Below are positions 22,455 through 33,911 of a stretch of DNA of 64,000 bases, piece by piece. Source of the stretch: Cepaea nemoralis (taxonomy: Eukaryota; Mollusca; Gastropoda; Stylommatophora; Helicidae); assembly GCA_014155875.1 (NCBI GenBank), contig JACEFZ010016121.1, positions 465,001 through 529,000 of the forward strand, given 5' to 3'. Both the position numbers and the translations under genes were made by a program. Under the pieces are notes generated by a model. It searched no databases. It saw nothing but the letters and a program-made list of their open reading frames with translations, and was not told where the DNA came from. How positions within the stretch are numbered: position 1 is the first letter of the stretch; the number at the start of each line of letters is the position of its first letter.

Positions 22455-22690
22455 AGTATGGCCGAATGGATCAAATCGTTCGTTCTTAAACATCCGGTGT
22501 GCTGATACCGAGTTATCGGGTGCAACCCCTATACCGGTCAGTTGGACTACAATGTATGATTTTTCGTCTCTTGACTTGGGGACATAAATTACAAGTACTT
22601 CTGAAGTAGGAGCGAGTCTGCCTGATGGCAACGAACACTGGTAATAGGGAAAGCTTACACTCGAAAATTAGTCCAGTGCACTAAAAGTGT
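22455..22690 (+). mobile_element. SINE-C copy
   Basis: TATGGCCGAATGGATCAAAT is a good pol III A box. GGTGCAACCCC is a one-mismatch B box about 60 bp on. The body (TTGACTTGGGGACATAAATT, GCCTGATGGCAACGAACACT, AATTAGTCCAGT) is shared with copies at 44205, 56640 and 61625. Confidence 0.8.
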
Positions 22691-22804
22691 ATGGTATGGA
22701 CTACCCTTGAGCTCAAAACAAACGTTTGCGGGGAGAAAAAAACACACACTAATTCCTAAATTAAGCCGCAGTTAACTGCATCGTGATTATCTGTGAGTTT
22801 TTAG

Positions 22805-24913
22805 TTTTTGTGTTTAGTTTAATTTAGTCGACGGATGAACATCACGGCACACGGGTATAACCAATTGTCACAGAATGATGATAGTTTAGTGATTCCCAGA
22901 TAAAATTAAATATAACATCAATGGCAATATCGGAGAAGGGATAACAATCGTGTACTTCATTCTGAGATGAGGACGAATAAAAGATCATTGACCGACAAAT
23001 ATGAAAATAGGATACAGGTGTTCGCAAAGTTCATTGCTTGACGATCTGACCGGACACGGGAAACGGTACGATCGCGCTGGGGGAAACTTCGACACCGGAC
23101 AAACACAGCGGGAGACGGTGATCAAAGAAATAAGAACTCTTTGATGGGCGATGAATGATGAGCGTAGGGGAATAGCGGAGAAGACGAAGGAGACACGACA
23201 CGGAGCGCAATTAACAATACGTGAATTCACAGACGTTTGATGTGGGGACTTACGGCAAATTTGATTGTAGATCAAACAATCAACGGTGGATTGGACACTC
23301 AATATAAATAGGGAAAGGTGGTTTTATATTTAGTGTGCTACCAAACTGGACGGAAAGCTGGATTTATGTGTCCTGTAAATGAAAAGAAATATCCTCCCTT
23401 ATAATGGGATAGAGTGCTTGTGCGCGGATAAATTTCGATTCGGGGACTTACATTAATTATATATATATATATATAAGGTAACACTAATATTAGAGTAATA
23501 TTAGCATAGGGAAATATGTGTGTGTGCTTAGGGTTTACTATTGCTTTCTATTTAGTGAATAATTTAGACTTTAGTGAATTCTGCTGTTTATGTCAGAGTA
23601 GTCTTTCGGAAGCTTTTCATTACGGCTGGAGAAAGACAATCACATAAACAGTAATATGAAGCAGACTTAAATCACCTGATTTAATGTTTATTACCCAGGT
23701 TCCACTACACAGCTGGACATATCAAAGAAGATAAACCAGTACGTCTCTTGTACAGAGAAAGCAGTGTTGATAATAAAGGAAAGAACATTCACTTGAATCA
23801 GTCACTTCACAGGTGCAGTGAAAATATGTCACTATAGCAAATTCAACCTTAACAGTCAATAAGAGTGGGTGACATAACGAATGCCAAGAAATATGTTTTG
23901 GTGAACTTCAGTGAAAGACCTTTATTCAAGCAGAGCAAATAGGCTAACATATAGTGCAATTAGGTGCTCACCTAAAAGAAACATTGAAGAACACGAGAAC
24001 ATTTAACATAGAAATAGACATTTATATACAGTGATGATGTGTATTCAGTGGTGGACTATACTACCTTCCAAAACAGGACATATCTGAATTTCAGTGACTT
24101 ACCTTTATTGGATTATGTTTCTGATGATAAGACATTGACAATTGTTTTCAATAATTGGATTACGTCCAGACTCAAGCCGGAAAGGAATATCCAGGGTGAG
24201 ATCGTTCCACTTCTATGTGTGATGTCAGATGTTTTGGCCGTTTGAAAAGGCTAGAGAAACTACGAAGACTAACGTCTAAATGTCCTATCTTGCACTCACA
24301 TTAGCAGACACCAACAACTACATCTACACATTCAATACATACAACTGACATAGTTTTCAACAATAAACAGGTTATTAATTGTTGGAGGAAACTCTTGTCA
24401 GGGTATGTTATGAAGGCTTGTGAGAGAGATAGAGAGAGAGTGTGATATAGTGTATGGAAGACAGAAGGGAGGAGTGTAGACAAAAGTCATTCAATAGTTC
24501 CAATAGTAGAAGGATATTAAAAGTGTGCTTGTCGAGTCCACTTTCCTCCAAGGACGACGAGTGACACCAATAAGTGCTCCGTTCTGCTCCTAACTCAAGC
24601 CTAAGTCCAGAGAATCTCATCTTAGTGCAAGAACTCCGTAGCTCTGGCGAGGATCCTGAAATATTTTGGGTAGATTTTTAACTCGAATTTCTGCCCCGGC
24701 AGCGCCGTTAGGCTACTCTTTTTCGATGTCCAACTGCCAAGGGATATTTTAGATGAGCAACAATACACACGGGCCTCCTATCTCGCTACTCAGAGACCAG
24801 GGGTAATTTCGTTACTAGACGTCCACGTGAAAACACCCCAGTCTTCACCGGGGCTTGAACCTGGGACCTCCAGCACTCGAGGAGGACACCATACCTCGAG
24901 ACCACTGATCCCC
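22805..24913 (-). mobile_element. Full SINE-B copy split by a solo LTR
   Basis: The 14-bp target duplication CTGTGAGTTTTTAG lies at 22791-22804 and 24914-24927. SINE sequence occupies 22805-22865 (3' end) and 24567-24913 (body and head). The minus-strand head starts GGGGGATCAGTGGTCTCGAG, and GGTTCAAGCCCC (about 24853-24864) is a perfect B box, so the SINE is tRNA-derived. Without the LTR it would be about 400 bp. Confidence 0.9.
22866..24566 (+). mobile_element. Solo LTR related to family-1 Gmr1-like LTR
   Basis: 1701 bp from TGTCACAGAATG to GAGTGACA, flanked by the perfect 5-bp duplication CCAAT (22861-22865 and 24567-24571). It aligns with the LTR at 1584-3171 along its length. Shared landmarks are AGTGATTCCCAGAT, TTCGGAAG, CATT.CGGCTGGAG, GACAGAAGGGAGGAGTGTAG and CAAAAGTCA. 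It is much more diverged than the two LTRs of that element are from each other. A short (AT)n lies at 23459-23476. It formed by recombination between the LTRs of an older insertion. Confidence 0.9.
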
Positions 24914-25000
24914 CTGTGAGTTTTTAGCTTTAGGTTAACGATTAAAGGTTAATTTTTTTCATGTTTTGCATGAGTTGGATAATTTTAGTTCTATACATGT

Positions 25001-25762
25001 TGACATAAGCCTGGGTCAGTGACATTGAGGTGAGTGACCGGGCATGAGGAAGAATGGAGATGAGAGTGGGAGACAGTAAAGTGACTGACCTGGCTATGAG
25101 AAAACAGCCAGTCCTGAGAAATAAAATAGTGAGGGTAGAGGAAAAAACCCCTAGGGCGGATGGGGAGAGAGATAGTGTATTGGTGTGTGAAGTCAAGGGA
25201 CTTCAGGGAGTTGAGTTTGAGATACCGAAGGAGTCGGTAGTCCACGGACAACGGTGTTGTGTTGTTCTCCGAGTTGTGAAGACAGGCCTGAACCAGAGTG
25301 GGTTCTATAGGGAGTGAGGGCCAAAACCCAGAGTGGGTTGCATAGTTGAGCAGTGGCTCCGACCCAATGTGTGGGTTGTATTGTAGGAGACCCAGCCGTG
25401 GATAGTAGCTGGATTACCTGTCTTGTGGATTTTGATATGAAGCAGGCTTGAGAAGGCATTGATGTGTGCTGGTTAAATTGTGAGGAGGATATTTATAGTC
25501 TATGGATTACATTGTTTCTGGATATATACATATGTTCCGTGAGTCTGTGTTATTTCTGTAATAAAGGATTATGTGCGCCAACTGAATCTTGTTTAATGAC
25601 TGGTGAATATGCACTGCGGGGTGAGTTACATTGCAAGACAGTTAGATATCTCCATTGACACACCATGAGTATCGTTACCTATTCAACGACCAGCACACAA
25701 TAATATCATGAGCATATCATCGTAAGAACTTCGTGATATTATCATCAAGAAGACGTGTGACA
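25001..25762 (+). mobile_element. Candidate solo LTR of another family
   Basis: It starts TGACATAAGC and ends CGTGTGACA, giving TG...CA termini. CATGT flanks it at 24996-25000 and 25763-25767. A TATA-like TATTTATA at about 25490 and AATAAA at about 25560 lie in the order expected of an LTR. The terminal inverted match is short and the family is not recognised. The 87-residue frame at 25054-25317 has no known domain. A 5-bp flank match could be chance. Confidence 0.45.
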
Positions 25763-26169
25763 CATGTTACATAGACATTGGCAAGTCTCGCTCAGATGTG
25801 ATTGAGCTACCAAATGACAGTAGGCGGTACTACCTGCTGTCTTTTAGCGCCGAATGTTGAGTGGCGATCATCAAACCCGACATCCATTTTTGCCAACGGA
25901 TTAGGCTAGAGGAGCGCAATTTGTGGGAAGACGGGAGGAAGGGAATATAAGCCTTATCCTAAAGAGTAAATGCCGTGGCAGGGAAGACCAGTCCTTGGTG
26001 GACAACTTTTCTAAGATTGAAGCTCCGACACGAGGAGAGTAAGAGCATTGCTTTGCTGATCTCGCAGCTTCTGCAGCTTGTCATGTTCCAGATGTTTTGG
26101 TGTTACCTTTCCCCTGGAGTAAACTAGCAGGCCGAGGGAGGGGTCATCAGGCTTGTCCATGGGACATAT
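25763..26169. other. Unassigned DNA
   Basis: No repeat or coding motif recognised. Confidence 0.5.
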
Positions 26170-26345
26170 TCTTCTGTCCCATCCTATGTCATCCAATGGT
26201 AATTTATGCCTGTCCCATCCCATCCCATGGTAATTTATGCCTGTCCCATTCCATCTCATCCCATGGTAATTTATGCCTGTCCCATGCCATCCCATCCCAT
26301 CCCATGGGACCTTTCCCCTGGGAATCCCATGGGAATACCATTCTC
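26170..26345. repeat. Short minisatellite of CCCATGGTAATTTATGCCTG units
   Basis: Three units of about 31-36 bp, followed by CCCAT repeats. Glycine-, tryptophan- and histidine-rich frames here are artefacts. Confidence 0.85.
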
Positions 26346-27003
26346 ATGGCCAAGCCTGGGGATCATACTTCATAGGCAGCACATGTCTCTACAATACCAC
26401 ACATGTTGTGTGCTATGGAGAGGTATAACATTCGCTAGCGACATGCTGTGTAGTTGTTATGCCTGGCAAGAAGCACCATGTACTAAACTATCCTCTGCCA
26501 GGACAGCCAGATGTCAGTGATGCATTTCCCAATATGAGGAGACACGCATTAAAATATGCATCCGTGTTTGTAACAACGTAACTGCTGCTAGGAGGTCTTT
26601 TCAAAATACCTTTCTGCTTTCCAGACTGACCGACGCAAACCTAGAAAGTTTGTTGTGAGTAGAAACTTAACAGAGACCAACTAACATCACACATCTCGCC
26701 TAAGAGAAGCAGTTCCATCCATCACAGTAAGTCCCAGGGAATTAAATGCTTGGATTACATTGTTTTGAATTAGTTCTTATATTTGCGTATAATGGAATAA
26801 TGTTCTACTTCCATTGCCCCCCCCCCCCTCTCTCCCCCACCAGGCAATCGTACTTAGTATAGAGAGGATGCAGCAGCAAGGGGTGGGTGACAATCCTCAC
26901 CCAGAGGTAAAGCAAGGCCGACATATAATCAGATTGCGACGGACACTATTAGTATTGGAACTCTACACTGGCTGTTGAAGATGAGGACTGAGCGCTTATG
27001 GGA
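26346..27003. other. Unassigned DNA before the LTR element
   Basis: A C-rich run lies at about 26817-26840. Nothing else is recognised. The element's target duplication starts at 27004. Confidence 0.5.
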
Positions 27004-27008
27004 ATGCC

Positions 27009-28719
27009 TGTCGTGTCCTCCTTTAAAGTGTCGTCCCTGGAGTGAGGAGATCCGACACCCACATTATAATATAATTTTTTCCCCCCTCAATATTCTGGAG
27101 AATCCACCAGCTTCCGTCCAACACACTCCATCAGCCTATGGACACCTTTTCCTATCACTCTCACACTGTCGTACTATGCCCCCTTCTCATACTTCCCCAA
27201 CGCAACATACTCAACAACTCTTGCTTCTAGAAATTAATAAAGATTAATTTATTAAAATAAAAGTGTAACGTGTATGAGACGTGTATGCGAAGAAAATGGG
27301 TGACGTGTTTTATAAAGTGTGTAGACTCTGTCTCTCAGACATCAACTCAGTCAGCTGATCACAGCAAAGATAGACCACAGCACGTTACGTCAGAACAAGT
27401 ACGTCTCACCCATTGCCGGACCTCTGTAGACCTCTGGTAATCCAATTTCATGAACATCCGAAATAGACACCGGTGGTATTAAGAGTTAATCAGGGACCGG
27501 TTGCACTCTACACAATGTCCGTTCCTAATGTTCCTAAACAAACTGCACAAGTCTTTTGCAGTGTGTACGCAGTTAGTTAGTTAGTTAGTTAGTCGACAGA
27601 TCATCCTCGTTTCACATCGAACCACTCAGTTCATAAGGGCTACTTACTAATGTTAATTGTTACTGTACTGGATTGATCCTCACTCGTGTCTATCCAGCCT
27701 CACATATAATGTCATGTGTTCTATTACACGAGATTATATAACTCTAGGTAACTATTAGACCCAATGTCTTCAGCCCGCCACCACTGTCTGATGATGTGTG
27801 GTGCATCAGTACGCATCACTCACTTTGGTGAATCAACCTGCTTTTAGCTTTCAGTTACGTTCTGTCTCCACTTTATTGATGGTTGAACGGGTGTTCTTCA
27901 GAATGGGTTTTTTAATTCTTCCCCAAAACTTGTAGAGTTTCCTTGGATCTGGTAGGGAACCTTAAATGGCACTACTGCAGTCCTATAAATCATATCTACA
28001 TCTGCCATATAGGCACGTGTAAAATTAAGTCACTAATTAACACACGGTAGATATTATTTCCACTGGCACTGCAGTGCCCTGCACTCTGTCTAGAGCATTA
28101 TTCAAGTCCACCCTAGTTGGTCCGAACTCGGGTTTATATGGCAAACTACCAAAGTTGGCCACGTGACGTTATCCTTTATGCCCCCACACAGGTGGCACAG
28201 TGGCAGATCATCCCTTGTCAAGAATCCATTTTCCTGGCTTTAGTCCTGTCAAAGTTGTCAGTAATAGTTTAGATTCTCAAACAAGCCAGCGAGTTTCTGT
28301 CGAGTTCCTACAAAGAGTTTTCCTCAACAAGCTGTCAGTAGCAATCTGCCCCTCTGAGTGATGTCCGGAAACTATATGACATATGGACTGTTTACTTCCT
28401 TGCTGAGTACTTCCGTTTTCCATCCGACTTGTCAAAACGATGTATGATTCAGCGCACTCACTTCCTCCTCACTCACCACCAAATGTGTATATGGGCTGAC
28501 CCCACTGCTTCCATTTGTATTCAAATGTTGACAAACTGCCACGGCGCTGCCGGGATCTGTCTCCATCACCACCAAATGTGTATATGTGCTGCCCCGATGT
28601 AACCTGTGCAGCTGTGTTTACTCTGTTAGTAAAATAGTTGTCGCTGGCAGATCGTCCGCTTAATCCGAAAATCCTCTATAATAATCAACCTGTTAAACAC
28701 ACGGTTTTATTTTGTGACA
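27009..28719 (-). repeat. 3' LTR of family-2 element
   Basis: 1711 bp. Compared with the 5' LTR it lacks 24 bp near 27420 (after CATTGCCGGA) and one A near 28630. It contains a TTAG repeat joined to a reversed repeat-family 3' end at about 27565-27650. Confidence 0.94.
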
Positions 28720-28742
28720 TAGGCCCCCTCTTAAGAGAGTAG
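28720..28742 (-). promoter_or_regulatory. Polypurine tract of family-2 element
   Basis: Minus-strand CTTAAGAGGGGGCCTA directly upstream of the 3' LTR. It is identical in core to the tract beside 6771 and is the predicted primer for plus-strand DNA synthesis. Confidence 0.8.
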
Positions 28743-28783
28743 TCCATCTCACTCTTCTCCACCGTGAGTTTAATCCAGATGAT

Positions 28784-31700
28784 TCATTCTTCTTCTTCAG
28801 GAGCTGGGTGTCTTGACAAGAAGTCCGCTCCAACATTTTCCTTCCCAGGAATGTACTCTACTGTGAAATTATACGGTTGAAGTAACAACGACCACCGCAT
28901 CAAACGTGCGTTGAGCTTCTGAGAAGTAGCCAGGAACATCAGGGGCTGATGATCTGACTGGACACGAAACTTAACTCCATACAAATATGGCTGAAATTTT
29001 TGCACTGCCCATACGAGGGACAAGCATTCTCTCTCGACGGTTGAATAATTCCTCTCCGCCTGTAGAAGTTTCTTACTTGCGTATGCCACAGGTTTCAAAA
29101 CCGAAGCATCGTCTTTTCCTTCCTGTAACAAAGCGGCTCAAATTCCAATCGCACTTGCATCCGTTCTCAACACAAATGGTTTGGAAAGGTCAGGGAGCTG
29201 TAATACAGGTTTGCTGACCAAGGCCTCCTTTAACTGACTATAGGCATTCTCACATTCTGGTGTCCAAATGATTTGGTCCGGGAATCCCTTTTTCAAGGTT
29301 TCCGTCAACGGAGCTCCCAGTTCAGTGAAATGTGGGATAAATTTGTGGTAGAACCCACACAACGAGAGAAAAGATCGCACATCCTTCTTCGTTTTTGGCC
29401 TTGGTGCATTTCTGATTTTCTCCAGGTTCTTCTCTTCTGGAACAATGTGTCCTGGAGTGATGGTGTGACCTAGAAATTCCAGAGTCTGGTAACCAATCAT
29501 GCACTTGGTTGGACGAGCAGTAAGCCCTGCTTCCTTGAGTCTATTAAACACTCTCTCCAAGGATTGTAAATGGTCATCCAAGCTGTCACTGGAAATCAGA
29601 ATATCATCCATGAATGAGATGATGGACGGATCCTGTAACGGATCTAGTAAAGTCCTCATCATGCGTGTAAACACACTAGGTGCATTGCTGAGTCCAAAGG
29701 GCATGACCTTGAATTCGTAGTGTCCACTGGGTGTACTGAAAGCTAACAGTGGTCGAATCTCCGGTTTGACTGGTATCTGATAGTACCCCCGACTCAGATC
29801 CACCTTTGAAAAGTACCGAGCCTTATGGAGCCTAGCGAATAGCTGAGTTGGATTCGGCAAAGGTTCCACCTGAAATTGTGTGTGACTGTTCAGCAGTCGG
29901 TAATCTATACACAACCTGTGTTCTCCACTTGGTTTGCGTAACAAAACTACCCCCGCATTGTATGGGGAGGTGGATGGTGCAATCACGTCATCCTCCAGCA
30001 GTTTTTTTATTTCCTCCTCCAGGGCCTTTTCTTTAGAGAATGGCACTGGGTAAACCTTTTGGCGAACAGGCTCCTGTGTGGTCAAAGTCATCTCGAACTC
30101 CACCAACCTCGTTCGTCCTGGTTTATCAGTCAATATCTCCTTATGAGACTTGAGAACCTGGGTTATCCTTTCCCTCTCCTGGGAGGTCAGATCAGGGTTC
30201 ACTTGCACATCCCTATAAGTTTCCTGGTGTACTAAGGGATATTCCCTGCCCTCGCTGGTTCCCACTTCTGTCTCCACTGCAACTGCCATTGCCATGAGGT
30301 GAGCTGCCTTGTCTCCGGGTCTCTCTTCGTATTTCCGCAAGAGATTGATATGGAAAATCTTCGACTTTCCCCGGATCCGGATCTGATAGTTGGTTCTGGA
30401 TATTACCCTTTCCACGGGAAATGGTCCTTGCCAACCTATCTCCAGTTTGTTGTTTCCCGTTGGGATTAACAACAAGACTTTATCTCCTACCTCTAGAGAT
30501 CTTTCTTTAGACCTACGGTTGTAGTAAGCCGCATGTCTTTTCCTGGCCTTTTTCAAGTTTTGATTTGCCAGAGTCCATCCCTTGTGGAGTTTTTCTTTCA
30601 GTTCCTCCACGTATTGATAGGATGAGATCACTTCTTCTGACGTCCCCTCTTCAGTCCAACTCCTCAACATGGCTTCCAACGGTCCTTTGATTGGACGACC
30701 AAACAGCAACGTAGCGGGTGGTAGTCCTGTTGAGCCATGAGGAACTTCCCGATAGGCAAAGAGTGCTGCTGGGATATATTCATCCCACCTATCAGGTTTT
30801 TCCTGCGCTAAATTCCTGAGCATTGTCATCAACGTGCCGTTGAAACGCTCTACTTGTCCATTGGCTTGAGGGTGGTAAGGGCTGGTATGTATGTGGTTAG
30901 AATGAAACACCCTAAATACCTCCTCCATGAGTTTTCCACAAAACTGAGATCCATTGTCCGTCAGAATTTGATCCGGAAAGCCTAATCTGGTAAAGGCCTC
31001 CATCAGTGCGTCCGCCACTCTTTTCGAGTCAATCGTGGTCAACGGTATAGCCTCACCCCACATTGTACAGCAATCCACCATTGTGAGTATATACATGTTC
31101 CTCTTCCTAGTCCTGGGAAGTGGACCCACGATATCGATGGCTACCCTCTCGAAAGGAGAGTTCATGATGGGCATCTCACCCAACATCACCGGTGCTGTCC
31201 AGTGTTTCGGTGCCACCCTCTGGCACTCAGGGCATGACTTCACATACCGACGCACATCATCTGTCATTCCCGGCCAATAGTAGTGGCAGGAAATCCGCTG
31301 CATGGTGGCGGCAATACCCATGTGTCCACTAAAGGAGATGGTATGCCCCATATGAAGAATCTGGGACCGATGAGCTTTCGGGACGACCAACTGACCGTAT
31401 AGGTTGTCTCCCCTTCCTGCTCTCCTGTAGAGTATCCTATTCTTCATGTAGTACTGCCCCCGTCCTGGTGGATCAGCACTTTTCTGCAGCTTTTTGTAGC
31501 AAGGACGTAAAGTATCATCCTCACTCTGGGCAGTTCGTAGCTCCCCCGGCATTGGGTTAGTCACAATTGCGTCTGCCTCTTCCGTTTTCGTCTGAGAGCG
31601 AGTCTGCATTGCTCCCATATGGATTGGCTCCCTGGGCATTCCCAGAAAGACATACCGGCAACCTAGGATGACTGGAAAAATGGGATCGGTCAATACAGCG

Positions 31701-33400
31701 GCATTGATGGTGCCGGTGACGTACCTTGACCGAATCTCCACATTAGCAATGGGTAACTTCATGACTACAGCACTCTTCTGTGCAGGCTGTATATCCAAGG
31801 TTTCACCTGTGAATTGTTCTGGATGTACCAGATCCGCAGAAATCACGGCCTCCCCGTCCAGTCCTGTGTCGTATAAACACTCCACTTGACGACCGTTAAC
31901 CTCTACCAATTCCACTACAGGTGGTTTTTCCTGGTCTGGAGTCTCTTCCTCGGCCTCGACCTGTTCGGTGGGCTCCACCTTAGGTTTCCCTGAGCACACG
32001 ACGAATTGAGTGTCTCCTGACTTTCCCCTGCAGTCAATAGCATTGTGCGTGTTTGACTTGCATTGGTTGCACCATTTCCCTGTCCTAGATTTTCTATTGT
32101 CGGACTTGAGTGAGCTCTCCTGGTGGCGAGCTTCCTTTTTGACCTTGGCATATTCCGTGACAACCTCCTTGGAAGTCACTTGACATGCTGCAAAGTGAGG
32201 GTTCTTAGCCTTCGATTTGCAGTCCCTCGTATTGTGAGAGGGTGACTTACAAATTGAACACCACTTCTCCGACCACGGTCGTTTAGGTGTAGAGCTTGAA
32301 GTGCTCTTGCTTCCCTCCTTCTTCTTCTCTGAACTATCCTCTGATTTTTGCACATAAGGTTCCCACTTTTTGGTTCCTGAGTTTTTGGCTTTCTTCTTGT
32401 CATGTTTCTCTTGACTTTTGGTGTTGGTTGAAAGGTTTTCCCCTACCTCCCCATGTACCTCGACGAACCGTTCTGCTAATTTAGTCACGAGGTCAATACG
32501 TTCCGCTCCTTGTTCTCCCAGGAACGTCCTGAGAGGTTTAGACATTTGCTTCTTCAGCTGGTCGACCACCATGAGCTCTTCCAGACTCTCATAGTCATGT
32601 GCGAACCCAGCCAAATCCATCCACTTATGGAGATAAGATTTAAGACGCAAACTGTAAGCGGCAAACAACTCTCCCGGTTCTCGTTTCGCTGCTCGAAATT
32701 TTTTCCGGTAGGTATGTGACGTAACCTCGAATCGTTTCAGCAGAGCCGTCTTTAACTCATCATAATTGTTCTCATGTCCTGGTGGCAGGCGAGTATAAAC
32801 CTCGTATCCGGTCCCGCGTAATCCCTGGGATAGCTTAAGATTCCATTTGTTACGCTCCAGACCCATAGCAACTGACATAGCCTCGAAGCGTTGAAGGAAT
32901 TGGTCAATCTTCTCTTTGTCCTCCTCGTAGACCGCTAAAGGAAACTTCATAGCATGGTACCCATGTCCACCTACTGGTGTTGATCCTGGGATGGAGGAAC
33001 CTCCAACTGCTCCCTCAGTTTCTCCATTAGATTGACTCTTGAGCTCGAGTTCCCTCATCCGGTACTCGTGCTCCCTTTTCTGGGCTTCTTGTTCAGCTTC
33101 TAATTTCCTAGCTGCTTGTTCAGCTTCAAATTTCCTAGCTGCTTGCTCAGCTTCCAATTTCCTAGCTGCTTGCTCAGCTTCCAATTTCCTAGCTGCTTGC
33201 TGAGCTTCCAATTTCTTAGCTGCTTGCTCAGCTTCCAATTCCATCCTTCTCAATTCCAGCTCAGCCTTTCGATCTTCCCTTTCTGCTTGACGATACTCTC
33301 TCTCCACTTCCTGTATGTAATCCGTTAGAGCAGACCCAGCCAATCCCATTTCTTCCCCCCTTGCCTTTAATTCTAACGAGCTAAGTTTAGGGGTGGCCAT
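28784..33400 (-). pseudogene. gag-pol: gag-pol polyprotein of Gmr1-like element, one nonsense codon
   Basis: 1538 codons from the ATG at 33400, chosen because MATPKLS is conserved with the family-1 gag. An upstream in-frame ATG at 33469 is less likely. Residues about 35-120 are coiled coil with repeated AARKLEAEQ units. Residues about 225-315 are capsid with SCAN-like text (YRKKFRAAKREPGE). CCHC knuckles lie at 381-394 and 444-457, and the protease DTG at 511-513. The integrase has its zinc module at 683-726, D756, D815 and E851 as the catalytic triad, and GPF at 992. The RT has D1201 and MDD at 1264-1266, and RNase H starts with D1414. Codon 1421 is TGA (29138-29140), inside RNase H. The frame then stays open to the natural end (117 residues, including SDHQPL). 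Gag and pol are in one frame with no shift. As it stands, the product would lack an active RNase H unless the stop is read through. Confidence 0.95.
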
Positions 33401-33649
33401 TATACAGAGAGGTAAGCTAGCAGGTCTAGTACAATATAACTGCAAATTACTATACCGATATATGAACAAGTACTATAAATCTAGATATTACCACACACAG
33501 TACATTCACTCAGTGACAAGAGTAGAATCAGGACCACAGACCTATGCAGACGTGTGAAGTGTGAACAGGTAAGATATTAGTCCTAACCCCTATCCACATT
33601 CACTCTAGCTGGATTCTCCAAACTGATATTTCCCTCCTATAACTAAGGA

Positions 33650-33896
33650 TCCCGTGTCAAAGGACCCCGTTGTCAGAAGATCCCCCTGTCAAACGTTCCT
33701 GCTTGCAGGAGATCTCGCTGTCCAAGGATTCCGTTTACGGGAGATCCCGCTGTCCAAAGATCCCGTTTACGAGAGATCCCGCTGTCCAAGGATCACGTTT
33801 ACGAGAGATCCCGCTGTCCAAAGATCACGTTTACGAGAGATCCCACTGTCCAAATATCACGTTTACGAGAGATCCCACTGTCCAAATATCACGTTT
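33650..33896 (-). repeat. 32-bp tandem repeats in the element leader
   Basis: On the plus strand, units GAGATCCCGCTGTCCAAAGA TCACGTTTACGA repeat about seven times with drift, between the gag start and the primer-binding site. The last unit (TTTACGA) merges into the primer-binding site. They belong to the untranslated leader, where packaging or translation signals usually sit. Confidence 0.9.
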
Positions 33897-33907
33897 ACGA
33901 GCCCCCA
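33897..33907 (-). promoter_or_regulatory. Primer-binding site, tRNA-Pro type
   Basis: Minus-strand TGGGGGCTCGT lies four bases after the end of the 5' LTR. It is complementary to the 3' end of animal tRNA-Pro, as in elements known to use that primer. The match ends after 11 bases, shorter than the usual 18. Confidence 0.7.
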
Positions 33908-33911
33908 ATAA

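Noticed and set aside
29273..33328. Short plus-strand frames within the gag-pol region
   Set aside because: Shadows of the minus-strand polyprotein, with no independent motif.
32430..33400. A host SCAN zinc-finger gene
   Set aside because: The SCAN-like segment lies in a gag with CCHC knuckles followed directly by protease, integrase and RT between LTRs.
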